This document shows, in pieces, positions 27,033-34,317 of a stretch of 64,000 bases of DNA. Origin of the DNA: Leifsonia sp. Root227 (GTDB lineage Bacteria > Actinomycetota > Actinomycetes > Actinomycetales > Microbacteriaceae); contig NZ_LMIO01000004.1 in NCBI RefSeq assembly GCF_001428745.1, positions 372,001 to 436,000 of the forward strand. The letters are read 5' to 3'. The position numbers were made by a program, and so were the translations under genes. Numbering within the stretch: position 1 is the stretch's first letter; every line of letters starts with the position of its first letter. The notes below the pieces were generated by a model, which saw only the letters and a program-made list of their open reading frames with translations, searched no databases and had not been told where the DNA came from.

Positions 27033-27105
27033 GGAGGGTGCTGCGCTAGGCAGGGGTGCTGCGCTCGGCAGGGGTGCTGCGCTCGGCAGGGGTGCTGCGC
27101 TCGGG
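27018..27105 (+). repeat. 18-bp tandem repeat at the response-regulator stop
   Basis: TGCTGCGCT recurs at 27022, 27039, 27057, 27075 and 27093 (steps 17, 18, 18, 18). The full unit is GGGGTGCTGCGCTCGGCA. The first copy encodes the terminal GVLR residues and the stop codon, so the array grew out of the gene's own end. Confidence 0.8.
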
Positions 27106-27150
27106 AAGCAGAGCTAGCCACACCCGCGCATCGCGTCTACCGTCCGGCGC

Positions 27151-27882
27151 ATGGATGCGATCCCCACCGACTTCTCCGCCCTCAGTGCGCTGTTCATCAA
27201 CACCACGCTCACCCGTTCGCCAGGGGTCAGCCATACGCAGCGGCTGATCGACGTCAGCGCGGGCATCATGGCGAAGCAGGGGGTGAAGGTCGATCAGTTC
27301 CGCGCGGTCGACTATCCCATCGCGTCCGGCGTGTACCCGGACATGCGCGAGTACGGCTGGGAGGAGGACGCCTGGCCCGACCTGTTCCCGCGCGTGCAGG
27401 CCGCCGACATCCTCGTGATCGCCGGGCCGATCTGGCTCGGGGACAACAGCAGCGAGACCAAGAAGATCATCGAGCGGCTCTACGCCCACTCGGGCGAGCT
27501 GAACGACCGCGGGCAGGCCGGCTTCTACGGCAGGGCAGGTGGATGCATCATTACCGGCAACGAGGACGGCATCAAGCACTGCGCATCCAATGTCCTCTAC
27601 AGCCTGCAGCACATCGGGTACAGCATCCCGCCAGAGGCGGACGCGGGATGGATCGGCGAGGTCGGCCCTGGCCCCAGCTACGGCGACGAGCTCGACGACG
27701 GAACGCGCGCCGGGTTCGAGAACGACTTCACCAACCGCAAGATCACGTTCGCCACCTGGAACCTGATTCACCTGGCTGCCATGCTCACGGCGGCGGGCGG
27801 GTTCCCTGCTCACGGCAACCAGCCGGAGGAGTGGGCGGCGGGGACGCGGTTCGACTTCGAGAACCCCGAGTACCGGGGGTAG
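27151..27882 (+). CDS. Flavodoxin-fold NAD(P)H-dependent oxidoreductase
   Basis: The 243-residue product has the flavodoxin-like layout: ALFINTTLTRSPGVSHTQRL as the phosphate-binding region, ADILVIAGPIWLGDNSSETK as the flavin-ring loop, and FYGRAGGCIITGNEDGIKHC. It probably binds FMN and reduces quinones, azo or related compounds. ATG 27151 lacks a convincing ribosome site, and a TACCGT hexamer sits close upstream, so it may be translated from a leaderless mRNA. It stands alone, convergent with the NAD(P)-binding protein gene, with which it may share redox stress functions. Confidence 0.8.
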   Translation: MDAIPTDFSALSALFINTTLTRSPGVSHTQRLIDVSAGIMAKQGVKVDQFRAVDYPIASGVYPDMREYGWEEDAWPDLFPRVQAADILVIAGPIWLGDNSSETKKIIERLYAHSGELNDRGQAGFYGRAGGCIITGNEDGIKHCASNVLYSLQHIGYSIPPEADAGWIGEVGPGPSYGDELDDGTRAGFENDFTNRKITFATWNLIHLAAMLTAAGGFPAHGNQPEEWAAGTRFDFENPEYRG

Positions 27883-27910
27883 GCGAAGCCGGTCGCGGAA
27901 CCCGGCCGCG

Positions 27911-28606
27911 TCACTTCTTCCCCAGAGCCTCCTTGACGATGAGTTCGCGCACGGTCGGTGCCCCTGCCGAGGTCGAAACTGCGACGATCTTCCTGGCGTA
28001 ATCGTCCTCTGTCGCCTGCCGGAGCAGCACGTTCGCCAGATCGGCGCGGGAGGTGAACGCCCCTGGCGTGTAGCGCTCTGCGTAGTCGTACTCGCTCACG
28101 CCCGGCGCATCGAACAGTCCGGACGGGCGCACGATGGTCCAGTCGACCTCGCTCGCCGAGACGATGGCCTCCATCCGGCGCATGTCGGCGTAGAGCTGCT
28201 TGCCGAACACGTTGACGATCACCGGCTGCAGCACCCGCTCGAAGAAGAAGCCGCCGTGCGGCCCTGCTGCGGGGTCGAGGGCGCTGGAGCTCACGCAGGC
28301 GAAGCGCCGGACGCCCGTGGCGCGCATCCCGGCGAGGATGTTGGTCGCGCCGTCGGAGTACACGGTGATCGGCTGCCGGCCGTATGGGACGCCGAGGGCG
28401 GACAGGACCGCGTCGGCGCCCGCGATCACGGAGGCGACCGCGGCGGCATCGTGCACGTCGGCCTCTGCAACGGTGAGAGCCGGATGCTCCAGCGGGAATC
28501 GCGCCGGGTCGCGGGTGACAGCGGTCACGGTGTGCCCCTCCGCCAGAGCCTGCTCGACGAGAAGGCGACCGGTCGGGCCGTTGGCCCCGAAAACGACGAT
28601 ACGCAT
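27911..28606 (-). CDS. NAD(P)-binding oxidoreductase, atypical SDR (NmrA-like)
   Basis: A 231-residue Rossmann protein. The glycine-rich loop is MRIVVFGANGPTGRLLVEQAL, with R33-type basic residues in TAVTRDPARF suggesting NADP(H). SDR-a5-like features include ADAVLSALGVPYG and WTIVRPSGLFDAPG. The YxxxK pair of classical SDRs is absent, so it may be a redox sensor or a reductase of quinones/flavins. The ATG at 28604-28606 is divergent from the MarR regulator with only 54 bp between, and the two -10 regions overlap, so the MarR protein very likely controls this gene. Confidence 0.82.
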   Translation of the reverse strand: MRIVVFGANGPTGRLLVEQALAEGHTVTAVTRDPARFPLEHPALTVAEADVHDAAAVASVIAGADAVLSALGVPYGRQPITVYSDGATNILAGMRATGVRRFACVSSSALDPAAGPHGGFFFERVLQPVIVNVFGKQLYADMRRMEAIVSASEVDWTIVRPSGLFDAPGVSEYDYAERYTPGAFTSRADLANVLLRQATEDDYARKIVAVSTSAGAPTVRELIVKEALGKK

Positions 28607-28660
28607 ACGGACTCCGCTACTCTTGGGTTAGAAAACCATATAATACGGAAACGATACCAT
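28607..28660. promoter_or_regulatory. Divergent promoter of the MarR/oxidoreductase pair
   Basis: An unusually AT-rich 54-bp gap. A consensus TATAAT at 28639-28644 serves the rightward marR-type gene; TATTAT on the minus strand (28640-28645) overlaps it and could serve the leftward gene. ACCATAT occurs twice (28635-28641 and 28656-28662) as a direct repeat 21 bp apart, two helical turns, a candidate MarR site. Confidence 0.55.
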
Positions 28661-29155
28661 ATGACTTCAGGACCATCCTCGGTGCCCGATCGGCGACTCC
28701 AGCGCCGCGCGGCCGCAGCAGTGAAGCAGTCCCTCAGAGACCTCAGGGTGCAGCTCTCGACGCTCAACCACCAAGTGGGCGTCGCCGCCGAACTGCGCGA
28801 CACCGACCTCGACTGCCTCGACCTCATCTCGAACGACGGCCCCCTCAGCCCGAGCGCCCTGGCCCGGCTGGCCGGGCTGCACCCCGCGACCCTCACCGGC
28901 ATCCTCGACCGCCTCGAGAAGGGTGGCTGGATCGCCCGCGACCGTGATCCGGCCGACCGCCGCTCTGTGCTGCTGCGCGCACTTCCCGACCGCAGCAGAG
29001 ACATGTTCCGGCTCTATGCGGGCATGAACGCCAGGATGGACGACCTCTGCGCCGGCTACGACACAGAACAGCTCGAGCTGATCGGCGACTTCCTCCAGCG
29101 GGCGACCCGTGCGGGGCGCGACGCCGCGGAGCGGTTCGGCGACGAGAGCGCCTGA
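28661..29155 (+). CDS. MarR-family transcriptional regulator
   Basis: A 164-residue winged-helix protein. The DNA-binding region is LSPSALARLAGLHPATLTGILDRLEKGGWIARDRDPADRRS, with the wing DRDPADRRS strongly conserved in the family. N- and C-terminal helices form the dimer interface. ATG 28661 lies directly after the AT-rich gap and has no obvious ribosome site; the mRNA would be nearly leaderless given TATAAT at 28639. It is expected to repress itself and the divergent oxidoreductase, with a small phenolic or oxidant as inducer (family knowledge). Confidence 0.9.
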   Translation: MTSGPSSVPDRRLQRRAAAAVKQSLRDLRVQLSTLNHQVGVAAELRDTDLDCLDLISNDGPLSPSALARLAGLHPATLTGILDRLEKGGWIARDRDPADRRSVLLRALPDRSRDMFRLYAGMNARMDDLCAGYDTEQLELIGDFLQRATRAGRDAAERFGDESA

Positions 29156-29237
29156 CGAGCGCACGTGATCGCAGGCGCCATCGCGCGGTCGGCATCCCCG
29201 GTGGATGCTTCCGCCCGCTCCTGCCATGATCGTGACC

Positions 29238-29903
29238 ATGACCCAGGTGCTCGGCGACCTCATCCCGTATGCCGTCGCTGTCGCGACCAGTCCGCTCCCG
29301 CTGATCGTCGTGCTCCTGCTGTTCCGCTCCCCGCACGCGCGCGCTGCGTCTGTCGCGTTCCTGGTCAGCCGCTTCCTGGTGGTGGCGGTGGTCGCCGGCG
29401 TCGTCGCGTTCGCGGCAGAGTTCCTTCCGGAGTTCGACGACTCCTCGTTGCCGCTCGCCGTGCTGCGCATCCTGGTCGGGCTTGCGCTGATGGTCTGGGC
29501 AGTCGTCAAGGTGCTGAAACGCCCGAAGCGCGGTGACGATGTGGACATGCCCGGCTGGATGGCCTCGATCGAGAACTCCACCATCCCCTCCGCCGCCCGG
29601 CTCGGCCTGCTGCTGTCGGCGGCGAATGTCAAAGAGCTCGCGTTCGGTTTCGGTGCAGGGCTCACCATCGCGAGCGCCGACCTCGCCGTGGGCCCCACGA
29701 TCCTGATCGCCGTGCTTTACGCGCTCGTCGCCTGCCTGGCGCTCCTCGTCGTGATCGTGGCGTTCCTCGTCGCGGAGCAGCGGGTCCGCGGGCCGCTCGA
29801 CAGCGCGCGCGGCTGGCTGGTCCGCAACAACTCGGTGCTGATCGCCGGGGTGCTGCTCATCATCGGCGCCATCCTCGTGGGCGAGGGCGTCAGCAGCCTG
29901 TGA
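29238..29903 (+). CDS. GAP-family membrane protein
   Basis: A 221-residue integral membrane protein with six predicted helices, for example LIPYAVAVATSPLPLIVVLLLF, AASVAFLVSRFLVVAVVAGVVAF and VLIAGVLLIIGAILVGEGVS. Layout and motifs (ATSPLPLIVVLLLF, LSAANVKELAFGFGAG) resemble the GAP/Sap family, whose mycobacterial members act in peptidoglycolipid or sulfolipid export. ATG 29238 is the choice most compatible with the first helix; in-frame ATGs at 29205 and 29226 are alternatives and none has a good ribosome site. Confidence 0.7.
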   Translation: MTQVLGDLIPYAVAVATSPLPLIVVLLLFRSPHARAASVAFLVSRFLVVAVVAGVVAFAAEFLPEFDDSSLPLAVLRILVGLALMVWAVVKVLKRPKRGDDVDMPGWMASIENSTIPSAARLGLLLSAANVKELAFGFGAGLTIASADLAVGPTILIAVLYALVACLALLVVIVAFLVAEQRVRGPLDSARGWLVRNNSVLIAGVLLIIGAILVGEGVSSL

Positions 29904-29935
29904 CGCTCGGGGGCAACGTGGATGCGCGGGATACC

Positions 29936-29974
29936 GACCCGGATGCCCGACCCGGATGCTCGACCCGGATGCTC
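29936..29974 (+). repeat. 13-bp tandem direct repeat
   Basis: GACCCGGATGCCC, GACCCGGATGCTC and GACCCGGATGCTC lie head to tail in non-coding DNA just upstream of the leader-peptide promoter. The period is 13 bp, so it is not phased with the helix; no function is evident. Confidence 0.75.
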
Positions 29975-30002
29975 GACATGGGCCTGCGGTGCCTGCTATG
30001 GT
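29973..30002 (+). promoter_or_regulatory. Candidate promoter for leader peptide and hydrolase
   Basis: TCGACA (29973-29978) and TATGGT (29997-30002) are separated by 18 bp and lie 38 nt before the leader-peptide start. The hexamers are reasonable actinobacterial -35/-10 elements. This is hand pattern-matching only. Confidence 0.4.
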
Positions 30003-30039
30003 CCCTGAGTCCGTGACACGCACTGAGGAGGTGAGACCC

Positions 30040-30084
30040 ATGAACGCAGTTTCCATGTGGTGCTCCCCCTCCATTTCACGGTAG
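30040..30084 (+). CDS. Putative 14-residue leader peptide
   Basis: ATG 30040 opens a short frame MNAVSMWCSPSISR ending at TAG 30082-30084, with a very strong ribosome site GAGGAGGTGAG ending 6 nt upstream, better than that of the gene it precedes. The peptide has one Cys next to Trp. The 58 nt to the alpha/beta hydrolase start contain two small hairpins (CGACGC/GCGTCG and GGGAGC/GCTCCC). This is the layout of a translational attenuator or uORF. Small leader peptides are common before actinobacterial sulfur genes, but this sequence does not match a leader family I can name. Confidence 0.55.
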   Translation: MNAVSMWCSPSISR

Positions 30085-30142
30085 GGCGGCCGACGCAGGC
30101 GTCGCCGGGAGCACCGAACACGGCTCCCGAAAGGCAACGCCC

Positions 30143-30961
30143 ATGAAATTCAGCTCTGAAACCCTCGCCCCAACGTCCGGCTCCGTCGTGGAGCGCACCT
30201 TCGCACTGGATGCGGCGTCCGGTGATGGTCCCGTCCCCGGCGTCCTCTGGACCCCGGCCGACGCATCCATAGCAGGCACATCCACGTCCGCCCCGGCGCC
30301 CCTCGTGCTGATGGGGCACGGCGGCGGCCTGCACAAGAAGGCGGACGGCCTCGTGGCGCGCGCCGTCCACCTGGTCGAGACCTACGGCTTCCGTGTCGCG
30401 AGTCTCGACGCGCCGGGTCACGGCGACAGGACGCGCTCGCCGGAAGACGAGCGCTGGGTCGCCGCGATGTTCCGGGCGCGCGCGGACGGCGACTCCATCG
30501 CGCCCATCGTCGCCGAGTTCAACGCCTCGCTCGTCGAGCGCGCCGTGCCCGAGTGGCAGGCAGCATTGGATGCCCTGCAGACGCTCCCCGAGATCGGCGC
30601 GCACGGGCCGGTCGGGTTCGGCGGGCTGACGCTCGCCTCCGCGATCGGCATCGCACTGGCGTCCGTCGACCCCAGGATCACCGCAGCCGTCTTCGGCGGT
30701 GTCCTCGTCTATCCGGCTCTCACGGAGGCGGCGAAGCGGGTCACCATCCCGCTGCACTTCATCCTGCCGTGGGGCGATGCGGAGATCGACCGCGCATCCG
30801 GCCTCGCGCTGTTCGATGCGTTCGGCTCGGCGGACAAGTCGCTGCACACGACGCAGGGCGGCCACCACGAGGTGCCCTGGTACGAGGTGGAGGAGACAGA
30901 GCGCTTCTACGCCAGGCAGTTCGCGGCGCAGCAATCCGCGGGGCAGCAAGCCGCCCGTTAA
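30143..30961 (+). CDS. Alpha/beta hydrolase-fold protein with altered nucleophile elbow
   Basis: A 272-residue protein of the dienelactone-hydrolase/peptidase-like alpha/beta type. The oxyanion region is LVLMGHGGGLHKKAD, the Asp-containing strand ends FRVASLDAPGHGDRTR, and GGHHEVPWYE supplies the His. The elbow, normally GxSxG (GLSMG in close relatives), reads FGGLTLAS here: Thr163 stands where the nucleophilic Ser is expected and Ala replaces the last Gly. It is therefore either a Thr-dependent or a non-catalytic member. GAAAGG precedes ATG 30143. It follows the putative leader peptide and may be controlled through it. Confidence 0.75.
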   Translation: MKFSSETLAPTSGSVVERTFALDAASGDGPVPGVLWTPADASIAGTSTSAPAPLVLMGHGGGLHKKADGLVARAVHLVETYGFRVASLDAPGHGDRTRSPEDERWVAAMFRARADGDSIAPIVAEFNASLVERAVPEWQAALDALQTLPEIGAHGPVGFGGLTLASAIGIALASVDPRITAAVFGGVLVYPALTEAAKRVTIPLHFILPWGDAEIDRASGLALFDAFGSADKSLHTTQGGHHEVPWYEVEETERFYARQFAAQQSAGQQAAR

Positions 30962-30970
30962 CGAACGAAA

Positions 30971-30990
30971 CGGAGGGAAAACTCCCTCCG
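30971..30990 (+). terminator. Hairpin after the alpha/beta hydrolase gene
   Basis: CGGAGGGA (30971-30978) pairs perfectly with TCCCTCCG (30983-30990) around an AAAC loop, 10 nt after the stop. No run of T follows (CCACTTCTAATATA), so termination would be weak or factor-assisted. It separates the hydrolase unit from the helR promoter. Confidence 0.5.
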
Positions 30991-30997
30991 CCACTTC

Positions 30998-31006
30998 TAA
31001 TATATA
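30998..31006 (+). promoter_or_regulatory. helR promoter -10 region
   Basis: The sequence TAATATATA is the only strongly AT-rich stretch before helR. TAATAT (30998-31003) or TATATA (31001-31006) would place the transcription start at about 31010-31014, at the edge of the rifamycin-associated element. Confidence 0.5.
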
Positions 31007-31010
31007 GCAC

Positions 31011-31039
31011 ACCAGGGGGCTTGCCACAAGCCCCCTGGT
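31011..31039 (+). promoter_or_regulatory. Rifamycin-associated element (RAE)-like palindrome
   Basis: ACCAGGGGGCTTG (31011-31023) and CAAGCCCCCTGGT (31027-31039) form a perfect 13-bp inverted repeat around CCA. Its core GGGGCTTGCCACAAGCCCC has the length (19 bp) and sequence I recall for the RAE, a conserved inverted repeat found upstream of rifamycin-inactivating and helR genes in actinobacteria. It begins about 5-8 bp after the -10 and ends 20 bp before the helR start codon. There is no U-tract, so it is not a terminator. Confidence 0.8.
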
Positions 31040-31059
31040 CGGGCGGAGAATCGTCCATC

Positions 31060-33234
31060 GTGACTCTCCTCTCCTCTGCCTTCGCCCTTCCGGAGCGTCT
31101 CGCAGCCAAGCGCGACGCCCACCTGATCGCCCGCGACGACGAGCAGTTCGCCGCCATCGCCGTGAGCCTCGCCGAGCAGATCGCCGAACTGGAACGCCGC
31201 CTGACGGACGAGCGACTCGCCCCGGTCGGCGATGGGCAGGCCGCCCTCGATCGCGACATCGAGATCCACAGGCTCACCGCGCGGCTGCGGGCACTGCGCC
31301 GCTTCACCCTCGACCTCTGCCTCGGCAGGATCGTCCAGGACGACGGGTCGGAGCCGGTGTACATCGGGCGCCTGAGCCTGTCGGACAGGGATGGGCGCAG
31401 GCTGCTCATCGACTGGCGCGCCCCGGCGGCCGAGCCGTTCTTCGCGGCGACGCACGCGCATCCGCAGGGCCTCGCCAGTCGTCGTCGCTACCGGTGGACC
31501 CGCGGCAGGGTCAGCGACTACTGGGACGAGGTCTTCACCGAGGACGGTCTGCAGAACGACGCGGCGCTCGACGACCAGTCGGCGTTCATCGCCAGCCTCG
31601 GCAGCAGCAGGTCGCCGAGGATGCGCGACGTGCTCAGCACCATCCAGTCCGATCAGGATGCGATCATCCGGGCAGGCTCGCGTGGCGCCCTGGTTGTCGA
31701 CGGCGGACCTGGCACGGGCAAGACCGTCGTCGCCCTGCACAGGGCGGCCTACCTGCTGTACGCCGACCCGCGCATCTCCCGCGGCGACGACGGCGTGCTG
31801 TTCGTCGGACCGAGCCAGGGCTACCTCGCCTACGTCGACGACGTCCTCCCGAGCCTCGGCGAGGAGAGCGTGCAGAGCTGCACCATCCGCGACCTGGTGG
31901 TGGAGGGCGCCGCGGCCGTGGCGGAGAGCGATCCGCGGGTGGCGGCGCTCAAGTCGTCCGGCGCGCTGGTGGATGCGGTGGAGGCGGCGGTCCGGTACCA
32001 CGAGACGCCCCCATCCACTGGTCTGACGGTGGAGACGCCGTGGGCCGACCTCCTGCTGAGCCCGGCCGAGTGGGCGGAGGCGTTCGACGCTGCCGACCCA
32101 GGCACGCCGCACAACGAGGCGCGCGACCAGGTGTGGGAGGCGCTGCTCGACATCCTCACCGACGGGTTCGACGACGAGGAGGTGCCCCCGCACCAGGTGC
32201 GCAGGGCGCTGCTGCAGAACGAGGAGCTGACCAGGACGTTCGCGAAGGCGTGGCCGGTGCTCGACCCGGTGGGCGTGGTCGGCGACCTGTGGTCGGTGCC
32301 CGCCTACCTCCGGGTGTGCGCGCCGTGGCTGACCCAGGAGCAGGCCGCGCTGCTGCACCGGGTGGATGCGCGGGCCTGGACGCTCTCCGACCTCCCGTTC
32401 CTCGATGCCGCCCGCCAGCGCATCGGCGACCCTGAGGCGTCCCGGCGTGCCAGGAGGCGGGCGGCGACCATCGCGGCGGAGAAGGAGCAGCTGGCGAAAG
32501 TCATCGACGACCTCATCGCCTCCGACGACTCCGAAATGCTTGTGATGTCGATGCTGCGCAGACCGGACGCGCAGAACAGCCTCATCGACGAGGCCGCTCT
32601 GCCCAGTGCGGACCCCGACCTGCTGGCCGGTCCGTTCGCGCACGTCATCGTGGACGAGGCGCAGGAGCTGTCCGACGCGGAGTGGCACATGCTGCTGCGC
32701 CGCTGCCCGTCCCGCAGCCTCACGATCGTCGGCGACCGCGCGCAGGCCAGGCACGGCTTCACCGAGACCTGGCAGGAACGCCTCGACAGGATCGGCCTGC
32801 CGCACGCCGAACTCGCTTCCCTCACGATCAACTACCGCACCCCGGAAGAGGTGATGACGGAAGCGGAGCCTGTCATCCGCGCCGTGCTGCCCGACGCGAA
32901 CGTACCCACCTCCATCCGAAGCAGCGGTGTTCCGGTGACCTACGGTCAGGTGGTCGACCTGCAGCCGATCCTGGATGCGTGGCTCGCCGAGCACGAGGAA
33001 GGCGAGGGCATCGCGTGCGTGATCGGGGCGGCGGCAGCGCCCAGGGACGGCGCCGGACTGTTCACACCGTCGCCGCGCATCCGGTACCTGACGCCGGAAC
33101 TGTCGAAGGGCCTCGAGTTCGACCTCGTGGTACTGCTCGACCCCGAGCGGTTCGGCGACGGGATCGAGGGCGCGGTGGACCGGTACGTGGCGATGACGCG
33201 GGCGACGCAGCGGCTGGTGGTGCTGGGGGTGTGA
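31060..33234 (+). CDS. helR: HelR, RNA-polymerase-associated HelD-like helicase
   Basis: A 724-residue UvrD/HelD-like ATPase. An N-terminal coiled region (IAVSLAEQIAELERRLTDER) precedes the HelD-specific LLIDWRAPAAEPFF and YRWTRGRVSDYWDE. Walker A is DGGPGTGKTVVALHRAAY (Lys221), Walker B/motif II VIVDEAQELSDAEW, motif III SLTIVGDRAQARHG, and motif VI MTRATQRLVVLGV. HelR proteins displace rifamycins from RNA polymerase and confer tolerance; HelD relatives recycle stalled polymerase. Start GTG 31060 is the first start after the promoter, with GGAG 12 nt upstream. The RAE-like palindrome directly upstream supports HelR over a generic HelD and predicts induction by rifamycins. Confidence 0.9.
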   Translation: MTLLSSAFALPERLAAKRDAHLIARDDEQFAAIAVSLAEQIAELERRLTDERLAPVGDGQAALDRDIEIHRLTARLRALRRFTLDLCLGRIVQDDGSEPVYIGRLSLSDRDGRRLLIDWRAPAAEPFFAATHAHPQGLASRRRYRWTRGRVSDYWDEVFTEDGLQNDAALDDQSAFIASLGSSRSPRMRDVLSTIQSDQDAIIRAGSRGALVVDGGPGTGKTVVALHRAAYLLYADPRISRGDDGVLFVGPSQGYLAYVDDVLPSLGEESVQSCTIRDLVVEGAAAVAESDPRVAALKSSGALVDAVEAAVRYHETPPSTGLTVETPWADLLLSPAEWAEAFDAADPGTPHNEARDQVWEALLDILTDGFDDEEVPPHQVRRALLQNEELTRTFAKAWPVLDPVGVVGDLWSVPAYLRVCAPWLTQEQAALLHRVDARAWTLSDLPFLDAARQRIGDPEASRRARRRAATIAAEKEQLAKVIDDLIASDDSEMLVMSMLRRPDAQNSLIDEAALPSADPDLLAGPFAHVIVDEAQELSDAEWHMLLRRCPSRSLTIVGDRAQARHGFTETWQERLDRIGLPHAELASLTINYRTPEEVMTEAEPVIRAVLPDANVPTSIRSSGVPVTYGQVVDLQPILDAWLAEHEEGEGIACVIGAAAAPRDGAGLFTPSPRIRYLTPELSKGLEFDLVVLLDPERFGDGIEGAVDRYVAMTRATQRLVVLGV

Positions 33235-33236
33235 TG

Positions 33237-33275
33237 GGTGGCACGCGATCCGGGTGATCGCGTGAGGCCGCCACC
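33237..33275 (+). terminator. Nested hairpin after helR
   Basis: ACGCGATC (33243-33250) pairs with GATCGCGT (33256-33263) around a CGGGT loop; outer arms GGTGGC (33237-33242) and GCCACC (33270-33275) extend it across a 6-nt bulge. It starts 3 nt after the helR stop. No U-tract, so termination strength is uncertain. Confidence 0.5.
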
Positions 33276-33338
33276 GCCCGCCCGCCGAGGTGGTTGACTT
33301 TCGAGGACGGCAATCGCGGTCTGGTCGGAGGAAACACA

Positions 33339-34100
33339 ATGAACACAGTGCTGGAGGGCCGTCGGGTCCTGGTGACGGGTGCCGCGCGGGGGCTCGGGCG
33401 GGCGATCGCGGTCGCCTGCGCGCAGGCCGGGGCGGATGTGGCGCTGGGGGTGCGCGACGAGAATGCGGTGGGCGAGCTGGTGGCCGAGATCGAAGGCTTC
33501 GGCAGGCGGGCGCTTCCCGTGCGGATGGATGTGACCGATCTCGCGCAGAGCTATGCGGCCGTCGACAGGGCCATCGAGGAGTTCGGCGGGCTCGACATCC
33601 TGGTCAACAACGCGGGAGGCGGCGTGCCGGATCGTCCGATCGAGGCGTACACGGTCGACGTGTTCGACGCGCTGATCGACCTCAACGTCAAGTCGACGTT
33701 CTTCCTCAGCCAGTATGTCGGCGCGCACCTGATCGCGAACGGCGGAGGCTCGATCGTGAACATCGGCTCGCAGGCCGGCGCCGTGGCGCTGCCGGGGGAG
33801 GCGGTCTACTGCCTGAGCAAGGCGGCCGTGTCTCAGCTCACCAAGAGTTTCGCAGTGGAGTGGGGTGTGCACGGCGTGCGTGTGAACTGCGTCGCCCCGA
33901 CCTTCGTGCGCACCGACGGCACCGAGGAGATGCTGGCCGACCCCGCGTTCGAGGCGGACGTGATCGACCGGATCGCCGCCCTGCACCGCATCGGCGAGCC
34001 GCGAGAGGTCGCGGACGCTGTGGTGTTCCTCGCATCGGAGGGGGCGTCGCTGATCTCGGGGCAGACGCTGCTCGTGGACGGGGGCTGGACAGCGCGCTGA
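33339..34100 (+). CDS. Short-chain dehydrogenase/reductase
   Basis: A classical 253-residue SDR. The cofactor loop is VTGAARGLGRAIA (TGxxxGxG), the NNAG motif is LVNNAGGG, catalytic Ser lies in IVNIGSQAG, and the YxxxK pair in AVYCLSKAAV. The C-terminus ISGQTLLVDGGWTAR is standard. A basic residue after the second strand (GVRDENA) leaves NAD versus NADP preference open. ATG 33339 follows GGAGGAAAC. It lies between helR and the nitronate monooxygenase gene but shares no obvious pathway with either. Substrate unknown. Confidence 0.92.
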   Translation: MNTVLEGRRVLVTGAARGLGRAIAVACAQAGADVALGVRDENAVGELVAEIEGFGRRALPVRMDVTDLAQSYAAVDRAIEEFGGLDILVNNAGGGVPDRPIEAYTVDVFDALIDLNVKSTFFLSQYVGAHLIANGGGSIVNIGSQAGAVALPGEAVYCLSKAAVSQLTKSFAVEWGVHGVRVNCVAPTFVRTDGTEEMLADPAFEADVIDRIAALHRIGEPREVADAVVFLASEGASLISGQTLLVDGGWTAR

Positions 34101-34147
34101 CGCGACCGCCGACTCAGGCCGTGCCGCGCTGTCCTTCCCGTGCCCTG

Positions 34148-34206
34148 ACGAGATACCAGTAACTGCTGCCATACCGTGATTCGTGGTGCAGCTACTGGCA
34201 TCTCGT
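34148..34206. repeat. Long imperfect inverted repeat
   Basis: Arms 34148-34166 (ACGAGATACCAGTAACTGC) and 34188-34206 (GCAGCTACTGGCATCTCGT) pair at 17 of 19 positions around a 21-nt loop. It lies in the 217-bp gap between the SDR and nitronate monooxygenase genes and is lower in GC than its surroundings. No U-tract follows. It could be a terminator, an operator or a small structured RNA; I found no second copy in the window. Confidence 0.7.
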
Positions 34207-34317
34207 TTGTGCGGGGCGCGCGAGTTGGGGAGAAGCGTGTGGACACGGCCGTGCGTCTCGCATCCACGGCACGGTGGACGATGATGGAGGTACGAGTCGA
34301 AAGCGGGAGGAGCGTCG

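Noticed and set aside
27018..27105. CRISPR-like array
   Set aside because: Units are directly adjacent 18-bp repeats with no spacers and no cas genes; it is a simple tandem array.
31011..31039. Intrinsic terminator for the alpha/beta hydrolase gene
   Set aside because: The 13-bp stem has no T-run on either side, lies after the helR -10 region, and matches the rifamycin-associated element better.
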